Assembly: GCF_029227915.1 (NCBI RefSeq)
Contig: NC_079885.1
Coordinates: forward strand, 25,917,001-25,981,000
Length of the DNA stretch: 64,000 nucleotides
Direction: 5' to 3'
Source: Hydractinia symbiolongicarpus
Lineage: Eukaryota > Cnidaria > Hydrozoa > Anthoathecata > Hydractiniidae
Below, piece by piece: positions 26,392-39,800 of the stretch. A program made the translations under genes and the position numbers. Under the pieces are notes generated by a model. The model had not been told where the DNA came from, did not search any database, and saw only the letters and a program-made list of their open reading frames with translations. The first letter of the stretch is position 1. The number at the start of each line of letters is the position of its first letter.

Positions 26392-29300
26392 TTTGGCAAA
26401 CAATGGATGACAGTAATTATCCAACCTAATTTTTATCTGACTTAGGTATTCTTAATTACTTCCAGTTGTTACTTATCCCACATGCATGATTACAAACTTT
26501 GTGTTTACATGCGTTTACTTTGATTACTTAAATTTCTTCGGGAATTTATTTAATGGTTTATACAGCCAGCAAAAATTAAAACGTTGAAGTTTTAAGCAAC
26601 AACCTTATAAACATTAGACATCTAGAGACAATTCGTTGATTATTGATTGACAAGAGCATTACTACAATTGTTTCTGAACTTTTAAAGATGTTATAGAAGC
26701 AAATATAACATAAATTAACTCATCATTAATAATTGGCTTTATTCGTGACTGCTTTTAGTTACTGTGCAGTGCATAATTGTTCTACATACCTTCTGCATGT
26801 TTGTGTATGAAGATGCTCAAAAGGATAATTTGAAACGGATTGTTGTAAATTCCCGGCATGGACATCATAATTAACTATCATTGTTTATTATGACCTCATC
26901 CCCCTTCCATATTTTATCAATCCAGGCATACGTCCAAATAAATAGGAATGTCCATGTCAGTTTTTGTGAAAAGTAAAATTAATAGATACATAAAGTTTCT
27001 AAAACCTCTGCACTTCTTTCATTTATGCAATTGATATTTGCCTCATTCGCCTTTATTATGTCAAAGAAAACTTAAGAACCAAGTTTTACCTTCTAAAATG
27101 TTTAGGACATGAAAGTTTCTATTAGCCAACATGACCTGGTGCTTATTTTACAACCCCACAAACAAGCACCTCTATCCTTTGTTTTGAATGTCAATTAAAG
27201 TTATCCCTCTCTCCACGAATATGGCAAATTTACTTTCGAAAAAGTCGTATTAGTTCTAAAATTGTATGTTAATTGCCATTATAGTTGTCATATTAAAAGT
27301 TTGTTCATTTTTTTTTTGTCAAGTGGCAAAATTTTCAAGCCTTTGTGGTTAAAATAGTAGTTACTGTCTTGTATAATCATAGTTGATCACACAAATTGAC
27401 AGCTACACAAGTCTTGGAGATATTCGCTTCAAACGTTCAAACTGTTTAGCTTCTTGTTGTACTTGCTTAATTTTCATTTCTTGACTAAACAAGTTTTAAA
27501 AATATAACCCATATATCGCAACTTTAATAATGGGTGTAGTTGTAAAGTTATATAAGGGACTCAACAAAGTATATATCTAGGTGATCTTCTAGTAAGCTCT
27601 TGGAAGAAAGTTAGAACCTTTCAGTAAAGTATAAAACTAATATTTCTACGCATTTTTTGTGTGTATGGGAGTAAAAAATTATAAACTACCACACGTATAA
27701 ATTTTTAAAAATCTCGCTTGTCAAAATTTGGCATTGCAAACAAAAAGGAAAATGTTTCTGTGCCTGTCACGTCTTTTCTTCATAAGAAGGAAAGCAATTA
27801 ACATTATGTGTCCTTTGCAAAATAGATATTTCTTTCCTTACAGTATTCGGAACTTTTTGCCGCCATTTAGCATCTCCGTAGTACTGCATCTTTTTTAGTG
27901 AAAAAAAAGAAAGAAAAACAAATACCTTAGATTTTCCTCTGTCAATTCTTCAACAGGAGACATGTGGATCATTAGAAAGAGTAGTGGCACAAATGGTCAA
28001 ATAAGAAAAACGATTATTCATAAGTGCACATATGTTTGATTCACATCTTCATCTATTGCTAGCATGTTTTACGGGCTTTTCTTGGTAAGGAAATATTGTA
28101 GAAGCTGAAGACGAGTTTTTTAATATGTTTTTTATTTTATATTATTATTATATCGCAATTAGCGCAGAATATGCTTATTCCTTTCTTCTGTAATTCACTA
28201 TATATCAAGACAGAAAAAAATCACACACTTGATTTTGATTGTTGATTATATTTTCCAAGGAAAGAAAGGTGTTATTACTATCTTGCTTCAAGTGAATAAT
28301 TAGAAATCTAAGACTCTCATCTTTTATAAATACTGTATTATAATACATTATTTAAATGCATTACCAAAATGATCTTACTGGTCAAAAAGAAGGATTGTGT
28401 AAAATAAAAAAAAATAGGATTTGTTATCACTTTGTTACATAGCATTTCTAAGGTTCCTCCATAATAAAAGCCGCATTGCGGTTGACCTGTTACTCATTAT
28501 TAGATAAATGAAATCTACATCGCGTCTCAAGTTGCCCTGCGTGCATCGACATTTTCCGTTCAAGAAAGTTACTTCTAAGCAGCATATAAGAGCCAACTTT
28601 TATTGTTATCACCTTCCTCACAAGTCTGTACATGTTGAACAAAAAGCTATATCCTCCTTATTATGTGTTTTTGAATTCAGTACACCTATTTGTCGCCACC
28701 GGATTATCTTAGGAGGGTGAGCCAGTGTTATGATGGAGGAAGAAGCATCATTTAATCGGAAAAAGTACATTTTGTGTAATTTCGTTCATCAAAGAAAAAT
28801 AACGTCAATCCTAGCCTTATCATTTAAACTAGCATTTCTAAAATAGACCCAATTACGTGCGGTGACTTTAGATCTATAGTATTTAAAATTTTTGCATTTG
28901 CGTATCTTTTAAGCAGTACATCATTTATCATAATCGCTTATCATTTTGCCGACCACCACTAAATTACAATTTTTTTTTTAGTTTTTGACTAAACTTCACT
29001 TTGACTGACCTTTATTGATCTATTAAATATTCTTTTTTTTGATACTCATACGTTGTAATACCTTCTGTAACTATTATGTCATATGTCACATGTATCAAAA
29101 CGTTAAGAGTATCCTAAGAATGTGTTCATCCTCAAATTTTGTTTGCGTCCTAATTGGAAAATAAGCAGAAAACAACGTGTAAACTTGTATCCTATTATTA
29201 ATGTAGAATGTGCTTTCTCAGGCTTCATTTGCAGTATTTTCCTCCACAGGGTCCCGTTCTCTGTTTGTAAGTTAAATTAAACTTCTTAAACAACACCACC

Positions 29301-29822
29301 TTAGGTGTAATTTTTACTCCAAACTGCAAACTGAGATCTTTTTATCATAACCAGGGTAAGAATATATACGGATAAATTTTCCCCCAAAGTTATATTGATA
29401 TTGATATGATAAAACCCTATTGTTAGAAAAAAAAGCGTGTAATGTACACAAAGATTTACTGTATTCATGTCCACAAAAGTGGGCGATAGTTTATCAAAAT
29501 ATATTCTGACTTTCTCCATGATTTTTATTTTTTTTCGTCTGTAAGTAATTAAATTTCCTTGAAACCCTACAATCATTTAATGTCCTATACGTGTTTACTC
29601 TTATGCGACAAAGGCAGAGTGGGCAATACATACATCTTTACACAGATAAAAAACAGAGCAATTTGTAGGCGACCAATACGGAAACCTGAACAACATTGTG
29701 TTTCTTATGAAAAAAAGCAATTAGCATATGTCATGTCTATGATTGGACGTAAGTAAGAAATGCCTAATTAGGAAATAAATTAACTTGAATAATTACTGCC
29801 ATCTGTCATATTGTTTGCCAAG
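26392..29822. repeat. segment bounded by inverted GGCAAACAAT repeats
   Basis: TTTGGCAAACAAT...GGATGACAGTAATTAT at 26392-26422 recurs inverted at 29787-29822, with similarity extending outward and inward for tens of bases (CTAATTAGG inward of the right copy). The same convergent pair bounds 21571-23970 and 35770-39573, and a lone copy lies at 8856-8888. This could be a non-autonomous element carried along by the duplications; no transposase is visible inside. Confidence 0.4.
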
Positions 29823-31329
29823 TTTACAGCCTGCGGTTTCTGTACTGAATAAGAATTCATAGCAGATTACTCCAAGCTATTCTTTAATTAACCTTATGGT
29901 GATTCTTACACCAGTTTGCATCTGTGATTTTCCAATCTTAACTATGCTAAAAATGTGCTAAAAATTTATCAGTATAATTTTTGCCCCAAATTTAAGAATA
30001 TTCATGTTGAAACAAAGAAACACTATTCTTAAATAAATATAGCGTGTAACTCTGAGAAAGTTAGGTAATAATCAGAGAGATAAACAAAGAAATATTAGAA
30101 AAATATATTTATACGCCTGAGGAACTATCCTGTAAAAATACGCTTTTGATAAATAAAATAAGGTTGTATTTTCATGGTCTATTTTACTCAACTAGCTTTG
30201 TATTTGAAAACAACAATGTGACAACATGCCGTTTTTTTGTTTCTACAATAAAATGATATCAACAGTATTAGCAACATGTACAAGGAAGTTGACAGTTCTT
30301 TTATTGAGGAAATTATACCTGCTCTTATTTTAATTAGTCTGGTTAACCAAAGATTTGATGGACTAAATGTGTGCAATTTAATTAATTTTTAATTACTATT
30401 TTTTGATTACTAACGACCATATAGAAAAGCTGAACAGTTAGTTGTATTAGAACAACAAAAATTATGACTTATTCATATTTGACATAATGTACAAAAAAGT
30501 TACTGATATTCTAGTACCTACCAAATAGTTCACGACTAGTAATATTAAATAGTATTAAATAGTTTACGACTTTCCTAGTTGCCATTACTTTCACGTATAA
30601 AATAATATAGGAAGCCCTTTAAGAGAATAACAAAACATGAGATAGTAAAGGAAAAAAGAACGCATGAAAAATATACTTAAGTATATGTAACACCTGAGAC
30701 TACTGAATGAGAGAAGTAGTACGACAATTGTGAGCTATATAATTCAATTTTCTAATAGCAATATACTAGAGTTATCATGATTAAATAGTGTCATAGTTTA
30801 AGCACAAACGTCCTTTTTATGCCTCCCTTGAATTAATCATTCAGATCAATTCACTTTTATCAAAACTACCCTTGTAAATCCAAGGAAGATTGTTGTGAAT
30901 GAACTTAACAATATAATCAATATTCTTGTGTTGTTATAACGAACAGAGAGTCATTAAGTCAAAGTCTCAGAGTATTAAGATTGTTATCTTTCTAAATTAA
31001 ATTGTTATTAGGTAATATTTAATACATTATATGAAAAAATAAAAAAATAAAAAAGGCAAAATGAGTCCACATACCATAACATATCATATTTGAAAGAAAT
31101 ATACAAAACGTTGAAGACTGTTAAACAAGGGAAAATTGTCTCTGATTAACGCGACGTATTAAAGTCAAAAAAACTAGACTTAGACTCTCTGTAAGGACTT
31201 TAAAGCGTCACTTTCCATTACTTGTGCGTCACCTATCAAAACAACAAGAGAATCAAGCGTCCTGGAAACTCTCAGTACGCCAACATCCTGAAAAAATGAC
31301 AAAGCAGTTGGTGAAATTGGATTAAAGAG

Positions 31330-31371
31330 CCAATGGAAATTGTTGACAGGAAATCGGACTTGTATAAATAG
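31330..31371 (+). promoter_or_regulatory. core promoter of peroxidase C (CCAAT and TATA)
   Basis: CCAAT at 31330-31334 and TATAAATAG at 31363-31371, 33 nt apart, 100 nt before the ATG. Spacing is identical to B and D. A likely start region (CACAGAGTTATCAGTGCA) follows 30-40 nt downstream. Confidence 0.65.
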
Positions 31372-31462
31372 AGCTTCCATAACGTACTTCACATCACAGA
31401 GTTATCAGTGCAATTAAGAATTAAGTGAAGTCAGTTAGAAAAGCACAAGAAGCCAACCAAAA

Positions 31463-33858
31463 ATGGTGCTGTTAACTTCGTTAACATCTTTGGTGGTGCT
31501 ATCACTGCTGCTTATGCATGTTGCCGCAAACTTCGGTAAGTATTTTGAATATTTGATCATAAAGAACAAAAGTCAATATCATGTAAATTGTTAAACGTTT
31601 AAAAATATTATGCAGTTTCTCTAAAAATAATATGCGTTGATTTTTCTTAGGGACGTTTACAAGTCCAGGAAATACACTTTCAAATTGTAGACCTGCAATT
31701 TCAAATCGATACTGTGATTTCTACAGCCGATTAAATTCAGCATTTCGTACAGTTGATGGAACTTGCAATAACCTTTTCAAGACAACGCAAGGTGCTGCTA
31801 ACACACCATTAGCTCGACTTCTGCGTAAGTACTAAACAAAAAATAGTAACCTTAAGTATACAATGTACTGTACACAAATTTAGTTACATGAAGTACACAA
31901 TAATCATTTTGTCCACATTCTTAAGTAACTTGTTACTAATGGCAAAATATGCAAACTATATCTGTATTAAATTTAAAATGTTTTCCTAACAGTAAAATAT
32001 ATATCAATTGCATTTTAGCCGCTGATTACGTTGACTCGGCTAATCTTGACACACCACGGGGATTTCCAGGAACATTCCCTTCTGTTCCTACGCCTCACGA
32101 AGTCTCCGAAGCTGTATTTTCTGTACAAATCCGTAACAGGCAAAGTGCAAGAGGACTCTCTGCAATGTTTATGGCGTTTGGACAGTTTCTTGATCATGAT
32201 ATTGGATATACAACACATCCAACTTGTGATGTATCAGCAGGGTAGGTTTAATCATTACGTTTCTCAATAACAAATAGCAAAAATTATAATTATCAGAAAA
32301 TTTAATTTTGATCCTTTTTTCTTTTATTTTAGATGTGGTTCTCTGAGTGCCTTCACTTATCCATGCTTTCCACTTCAATTCAAACGAAATGGAGCTGCGT
32401 GTTCTTCACTTGCAAGATCGTTTCCTGTGTGTCAATCTCCATTTAGACCAAGAAGTACACGGGAACAGATAAACATAATATCTTCTCACATTGACCTATC
32501 TCAAGTTTATAGCAACGATTTGAAAGTTCACAAACAATTAAGAAGATTAGATGGTAAGTCTCTTGTAATTTGTCATTAAGACTTTCTATGTTAAAATACG
32601 TTAAAAAGGAACTTGAATGAGCATACAAAAGAATCTCATTAATCATTTTCTAATGCAACTTCTTACATCAATTTTCCTTGTTAAGTAATGTGAAATAAAT
32701 TTATATTAATGCTTGTTCCATATAAAAGTAAATTTATTTTTTCTCATTTCTGAAGGATCTGGATTACTCAGAGTAACCTCGACAAATTTAATGCCAATAC
32801 GATTGCCAGCAACAGATCCAGAATGTGGGAACCCAGGTGGTTGTTCTTTGGTGGGAGACGATAGAGGTGACGAGAATATTGTTCTCCACTCTCTTCACAC
32901 AATCTTTGTCCGAAATCACAACTACATTGTTAAACAGCTTAAAAAGCTGACAAGATCTTGGAGTGAAACATTTCTTTTCGAAACAGCAAGAAAAATCAAC
33001 ATTGCAATTTGTCAACGTATCGTTTACAATGAATTCTTACCAAGTCTTGTCGATTTAAACACTTACAGTGGATACAACCAATATACTGATCCTAGTATTC
33101 TTAACGTATTCTCCACAGCAGCTTTCAGATTTGGTCACAGTTTGGTACCAAACGCCTGGGCCCAACTTAACAATAACTTTGACAAGGCTTTTGACGACAT
33201 TTCTCTTCAAGCTTCATTTGAAAATACTGTTCCTATTCGACAACGTGGCATCGAATCAACAACCTTTGGCTTACTGGCTAATCAATCACAACCAGTAGAT
33301 ACAAGTTTCGCCTTTGGCATCGTAAGAAGACTATTTGTTCCTTTGGGAGAAAATAGGCGAGAAGATCTAACAGCTTTGAACATACAGAGGGGACGGGATC
33401 ATGGATTACAGACATATGGGGCTTGGAGAAGAAGATGTAACCTACCAGCAATCAGTTCATTTTCCCAATTGGTAGGTACTATGCCGTCAAACGTGGTATT
33501 GAATTTCCAGAAAGTATACGGCAATCCTAATGATATCGACATATTTGCTGCTGGTATTGCAGAGAACCCAACAAATGGAAAAATGCTTGGTCCCACATTT
33601 CAATGTATCCAGAAAATCCAATTCGAGCGATTTAGAGATGGTGATCGATTTTGGTATGAAAATCCAGGTGTGTTCACTTCTGCTCAATTGAGAGAAATTA
33701 GGAAGGTGACCTTGTCAAAGGTTTTATGCAATACACTAAATGGAATTGTGTCCATCCAACCATGGGCGCTACAAGCTGTTACTTCTTCCACAGTGCGAAA
33801 AACATGTGGTAGTATACCAGATATGGATGTTTCCCCTTGGTTATATTCTAGTTACTAA
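31463..33858 (+). CDS. secreted animal haem peroxidase, copy C
   Basis: Five exons: 31463-31535, 31651-31824, 32019-32241, 32333-32553, 32756-33858; 1794 nt, 597 residues. The signal peptide is MVLLTSLTSLVVLSLLLMHV. Asp141-His142-Asp143 (distal pocket and Ca site), Arg267/Glu270 in GDDRGDE and proximal His358 in FRFGHS are intact. In the family the equivalent Asp and Glu can form ester bonds with haem; the Met next to that Glu, special to myeloperoxidase, is Asn here. The protein ends YSSY where the other copies end YSRY, and it has TYSGYN, KVYGNP and RKVTLSK where D has TYRGYN, KVYNNP and RKMTLSK. A longer open frame starting at 32713 reads through intron 4 and is not the real start. It heads away from copy B. 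Confidence 0.94.
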
Positions 33859-36800
33859 CAATAATAATTAATAATTTATTCCCTAATTTATTTTATTTTG
33901 TTATGTTTTGTGATAATTTGTTATATTTTATGGTCGGTATTTCTCAAGGTGAATCTGTATTATGTTATAAATTAAAAAACGTGCAAAAGCTGTGTCAGGA
34001 AACGTGTGCAAATACAAATCAAAATTCCCATATTACTTTTTTCCCTTGATTTCTTTCCATGTTTATTGTTAAATGATATGCTATTCCAATATTTTTTTGC
34101 CAAGAAAAGCCCTAGCTTCATTCCTGCGTTATTGTCAGAGCTACTTTGTGCAAATAATGCCTATTAAATGCCTATGTAGTTTATCGTTGTATGTTACGAT
34201 CTTATCACAATATTAGTCTTGAACGTATAGAAGGAATACACTCAGCGCATCTCAACGCTCTATATATTCTAATATTATATGTATGACAATCCTGACTGAA
34301 AGTTGTTAGTGCCATACCAACAATTAGACTCAAATTTTATGAGAAGCTTTCATTTTTTTTTAAAAAGTTTTAAATGATTAATCCGGATTATCAACTAGCC
34401 TATTAATTTTTAAAAACCTCCAGACATCCAAATTTAATGAGAAGTAAAATGTCGTGGTATACAATAAATAATATTGTTTACTTTTTACTTGTAATTTGTA
34501 AATTTGTAAACTTTTTTTGATCATGGAAGTTTGGTGACCTGTTGAAGAAATGAATTTTCTGCATCCGGCGGTCATTAATTTCGTCTTTAAAAGTTGTTGT
34601 CTGTAAAACATTTTAACCGACGAATTATGTCATCAATTACAATACCAATAGCGTCTTTGTATATCATATCTGACGCTGGTTCGTCATAAACATTTCAATT
34701 ACGGGGTTTCATTTTTCTATTGCGTCCATAGCTTCAACGTTGATGTCCAAAATTCGGATTTTTTCGACGCATTTCGTGCAAAATTCCATATTTTTGAGGT
34801 TAAGAAAAACTTTCTTGAGGGACAAAATTTGTCAGGTAAAAGTATTCGTCGGCCAAAAATATCCGCTATTCTTTATTTTCGCCGGTTAAAATTTTGTCAC
34901 TTGCCAAAACTTTGTCCCCTTTAACCGACGGATTTCTCACCGTTGTGTATGATGATCGTCGTAATATCTTCTGTGAAATGTCATCTAGGGCATTTAGTTG
35001 GAACAATATGGTAGTATACTGTTGAATTAAAAAAAACACTACAGATCAAAAGTATTACATTGGTGACTCTGAATAATTAATGACAATACATGATCACCTG
35101 AAAACAGTCCAATATTTGTTCTAAGTGCTAAAATTGATCAGCAAAATTTCAGCAATAAGTGATATCAATTTTTAATAAATGAAAGAAATATAGACATGAA
35201 AAGCAAAAACAATTCTGGATGCGAAGTTACTAAGGGCAAATAATCTGACCCTCCCCTCCACAACTCCTACCACACTCAATCTTAGTTCTTCCCAGTTATG
35301 TGGCTCCTAAATTAGTCTAGTAGGAATAAGGTTTAGCAAAAAATAAAAAATAAAACATGTTATCCAGGATAGACTAAAAGAGAAGCAATTTTGTGCATTT
35401 TAACTAGAAGAACTTTTTTTTTCTTGTTTATTACAGCAAATATAGAACAAAGAAATAATATCTAACCAAAGCCGTTAAAATTCATAAAGATTATGTGCCA
35501 AGCAGAATATAGTCATATACTTTCCCCTTGAATCTTTTTACAAAGCGCAATAGTTTCTCTTGATAGCATCAATTTAGTTTTCATTTTAAATTTTTCTAAT
35601 GCTAGGAATAATACCAGTGTTGCTTTAAAAAGGAATGATGTCATAGTTGAACAATCAAAGTGTCTGTAGTTCCAACAGTCCTTTGCAGAACTTGAATTGA
35701 TGTAATTGTTAACAAAGGCTTACAGTGAAGCGAGTAGGTCTATTGACATCAGCAACAGGTTTATCAATGAATTTGAAAAATAATATGAAGGATGACGGTA
35801 ATTATCCTAATTATTTTCTATCCGACTTAGCTACTTGTAATTATTCCAGTTTTAACTTATCCTGTATGTATGATTACAAGCTTTGTGTTTATCTTCCCGT
35901 TTACATGCCGTTACTTTGATTACTTAAATTTCTTCGGGAATTTATTTGATGAGTCAGCAGAAATTAAAACGTTAAAGTTTTAGGCAACAACCTTTTAAGA
36001 AATAGACATCTAGAGACAGTCCGTTGAATATGTCGTGAAAAGCATTACTACAAATGTTTCTTACATTCTAACAACGTTATAGAAGCAAATATAGCGTGAC
36101 TTAAATGATCATTAGTAATTAGTTTTATTCGTGACTGCTTTCAATTAACGTGCAGTGCATAATTGTTCTTCATACTTTCTGCATTTGTGTGTATGAAGAT
36201 GCTCAAAAGGATAATTTGAAACAGATTGTTGTAAATTCGTGGCATGGACGTCATAATTAACTATCATTGTTTATTATGACCTCATCCCCCTTCCATATTT
36301 TATCAATCCAAGCATACGTCCAAATAAATAGAAATGCCCATGTCAGTTTTTGTTAAAAATAAAATTATTAGATACATAAAGTTTCTAAAACCTCTGCACT
36401 TCTTTCATTTATACAATTGATATTCGCGTCATTCGCCTTTATCATGTCAAAGAAAAGTATAATTAGATCAGTAAAGATGCTTTTTTCAGGAACGGTGTAA
36501 TGAATAACAAAAGATATTCCACTTTTGTTTTAGCCACAAGAATAAAAATGTCCACATCTTCTCTTAATTGAGAAAAAAGAAAAGTCTTGCCTATAGCTCA
36601 CAATGTTACTGAAAAAAGCCCAATAGGGTAAGGTAATGTCATCTGAAAATATAGTCATTCGAATTCTAATGTTTTAAAAAGAATTTCCATAAGTGAAACT
36701 CCAAGATATACAAAGATAATACAATGCTACATTTGTGCAATTACATTTTCACGTAATGTTTAAATTTCTAAATTCTAGCGAAAAAGATATGTTAATTTTG

Positions 36801-39800
36801 AAAGTAGCCGATTCGCAGAAAATGCTAAACTACTTTATAGCAACTGGAGGAGCAAGAAAACTTCTTAAAGTATTTAAGGCGTGAAAGTTTCTATTAGCCA
36901 ACATGATCTGGTACTTATTTTACCATCCGCCAGGCAAGCAGCTCTATCGTTCATTTTGAATATCAATCGAAGTCATCCTTTAATCATAGTTAGTCACACA
37001 AATTGACAGCTACACAAGTCTTGGAGATTTTCGCTCCTAAAGTTCAAACTGTTTAGCTTCTTGTTTTACTTGCTTAATCTTTGATATCTTCAATCAACCA
37101 GCTTTGAAAATGAAACCCACATATCGCAACTTCAATAATAAATGTAGTTGTAATGTTATATAGGGGATGCATATTAATACGACATGTTTAACATATATAT
37201 GTGTATTTTATTAAATTAAAACGAAGCTTTTCGTAAGTATACTTACATCATCAGGTATCAGGTAGACTTAACAAAGTTTTTTATATTCTTACTTTTCTAG
37301 GTGATCTTCTGTAAGCTCATGAAAAAAATTAGGACCTTTGCGCAAAGTATACAACTGCTATTTCTTTGCATTTTCTGTGCATGTGACAGTCTTAAAATAT
37401 ACCACGCGTTTAAAATTTTATGAATCTTGCTCGTCAAAATTTAGAATTATAAACAAAAAGGACAATGTTTCTATTCCTATTATTGTTTTTATTCCGCCTA
37501 ACAAGGAAACCAATTAACATCTTGTGGCCTTTCCAGAATAGACATTTCTTTCCTTACGTATTCGTAGCTTCTCGCCTCCGGCGTCTCCGTAGTGCTGTAC
37601 TTTTTTAGTAAAAAAAAGTAAGTAAACGAAAACCTCGAATTATTTATTGCCATTTATTTTACTGTCATTCCACAGGAGACATGTAGGTCATTAAAAAGAT
37701 TACTGGCACAAATGGTCAAACAAGAAAAAACGACTATTCATTTGTGCACATCTGCTAGATTCACAACTTTATTTATTTTTAGCATGTGTTACTGGCTTGT
37801 TTTGATAAGGAAATATTCTCGAAGCTTCCGTCGAGTTCTTTTCTAAATTATTGTTTTATAACAATTGGCCTAGAATGTGCTTATTCCTTTCTTCTGTAAT
37901 TGACTATCTATTAACACAGAATAAAAATTACACACTTGATTTCGATTGCTGATCTTATTTCCCATAGAAAGAAAGGTGTAATTACTATCTTGGTATTTAC
38001 AAACCTTGATTCATAGGACACATTTATAAGTAGGTCTGTCATCTTTCTTAAACTTATTTAATAACTGACAACTTATCTGTAATGTATTACAATACAGTAT
38101 TTATGTGATCAATCGGATTAATTTTACTTTGATGTATTGCTTAAAATGATCTTATAATAGTCGTCATAGAGAGAAGTGCGTAAAAACAACAAATAAGATT
38201 TGTTATCACTTTGTTACACATCTTTTCTACGGTTCCTCCATAATATAAGCCGCATTGCGTTTGAGCTATTGATTATTATTAAATAAATGAAAGCTGCATC
38301 GCGTCCCCAATTTACGCTGCGTACAACGAGATTTTCCGTTCAAGAAAGTTACTTCTAAACAAAATATAAGAGCCAACTTTTATTATTACTACCTTCCTTA
38401 CAAGTCTGCACATGTCGAAAAAAAAGCTATATCCTTCTTATTATGTGTATTTGAATCAGTAAACCTATTTGTCGCCACCGGATTATCTTAGGAGGGTGAG
38501 CCAGTGTTATGATGGAGGAAGAAGCATCATGTAATCGGAAAAAGTACATTTTGTGTAATTTTGTTCATCAAAAAAGTTAACGTTAATCCTAGCCTTATCA
38601 TTTAAACTACCATTTCCAAAATAGAGCCAATTACATACGATAATTTTAGATCTTTAGGATTTAAAATTTTGCATTTGCGTATCTTTTAAGCAATAAATCA
38701 TTTATCATAATCGCTTGTCATTTTTGCCAACCACTACTGAATTACAACCTTTTTTTAGTTTTTGACCAAACTTGACCTCGACTGACCTTTATTGATCCAT
38801 TAAATATTCCCTTTTTTGATACTCATGCGTTGTAATTACGTTCCGTAACTATTACGTCATATGTCAGTTATACTAATACACGCTAAAAAGAACATAAAGA
38901 ATGTTTCAGATAAAATTACATAAAACGCTAAAAATATCCTTAGAATATGTTCATTCCTAAATTTTGTTTTAGGCTTCATTTGCAGTATTTTCCTCCACAG
39001 GGTCCCGTTCTCTGTTTGTAAGTTGAATTAAACTTCTTAAACAACACCACCTTAGGTGTAATTTTTACTCCAAGCTGCATACTCAGATCTTTTTATCATA
39101 ACCGTGGTAAGAATATATAAGGATAAATTTTCCCCCAAATTTATATTGATGTTGAAGTGATAAAACCCTATTATTAGAAAAAAGAGCGTGTAATGTACAC
39201 AAAGATTTACTTGTCCACAAAAGTGGGCAAAAGTTTATCAAAATATAATCTAAACTTTCTCATGATATTTCTTTTTCTTCGTCTCTAAATAATTAAATTT
39301 CCTTAAAACTCTACAATCATTTATTTCTATGTATGTCCTATACGTGTTTACTTTTATGCGGCAAAGACAGAGTGGGCAATACATACATCTTTACACAGAT
39401 AAAAAACAGAGCAATTTGTAGGCGACCAATACGGAAACCTGAGCAACATTGTGTTTCTTATGAAAAAAGCAATTAGCATATGTCATGTCTATGATTGGAC
39501 GTAAGTAAGAAATGCCTAATTAGGAAATAAATTAACTTGAATAATTACTGCCATCTGTCATAGTGTTTGCCAAGTTTACAGGCTGTAATTTCTGTACTGA
39601 ATAATAATTTATAGCGGAATACTCAAAACAATTCTTTTATTAACAACACCAACTTATGGTGATTTTTACACCAGTGTCCATCTGTGATTTTCCAATCTTA
39701 ACTATACTAAGAACATGCTAACAATATATCAGTATGATTGTTGCCCTAAATTTAAGAGTATTCATGTAGAAGCAAAGAAACACTATTCTTAAACAAATAT

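Larger units (their letters stand above)
19258..31329. other. long divergent intergenic region between peroxidases B and C
   Basis: This 12-kb stretch is the inner part of the inverted duplication plus its spacer. It contains two copies of a roughly 200-bp GGTTAACCA repeat (20010-20095, 20650-20820) and one inverted (30310-30500), paired inverted copies of a GGCAAACAAT repeat, and the two CGTCGG-rich repeats that form the spacer. Short open frames at 22275 and 28508 are not preserved as coding in the sister copies. A coding-like 43-codon stretch at 24967-25098 is not recognised. No gene was supported. Confidence 0.5.
25558..33858 (+). repeat. right arm of large inverted duplication
   Basis: Reverse-complement partner of 16820-24362, carrying peroxidase C. 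Compared with the left arm it lacks about 400 bp near 27073 and has about 610 bp extra at 28078-28685. Confidence 0.75.
25105..34010 (+). repeat. direct 9-kb duplication unit 1 (carries peroxidase C)
   Basis: Aligns in the same direction with 34560-44020 from the CGTCGG repeat through the intergenic region, promoter, gene and about 150 bp of 3' flank. Anchors include 26885-26935 with 36275-36325, 29218-29280 with 38970-39035 and 29625-29710 with 39378-39460, which are almost identical. Confidence 0.8.

Noticed and set aside
28508-28720. 70-codon open frame with a methionine start
   Set aside because: The D copy (38288 onward) is broken by a stop after about 24 codons; base composition is not coding-like.
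32713-32755. Upstream ATG giving a 381-residue single-exon peroxidase in copy C
   Set aside because: It lies in intron 4. The acceptor at 32755, the phase and the other three copies show that exon 5 continues from exon 4.
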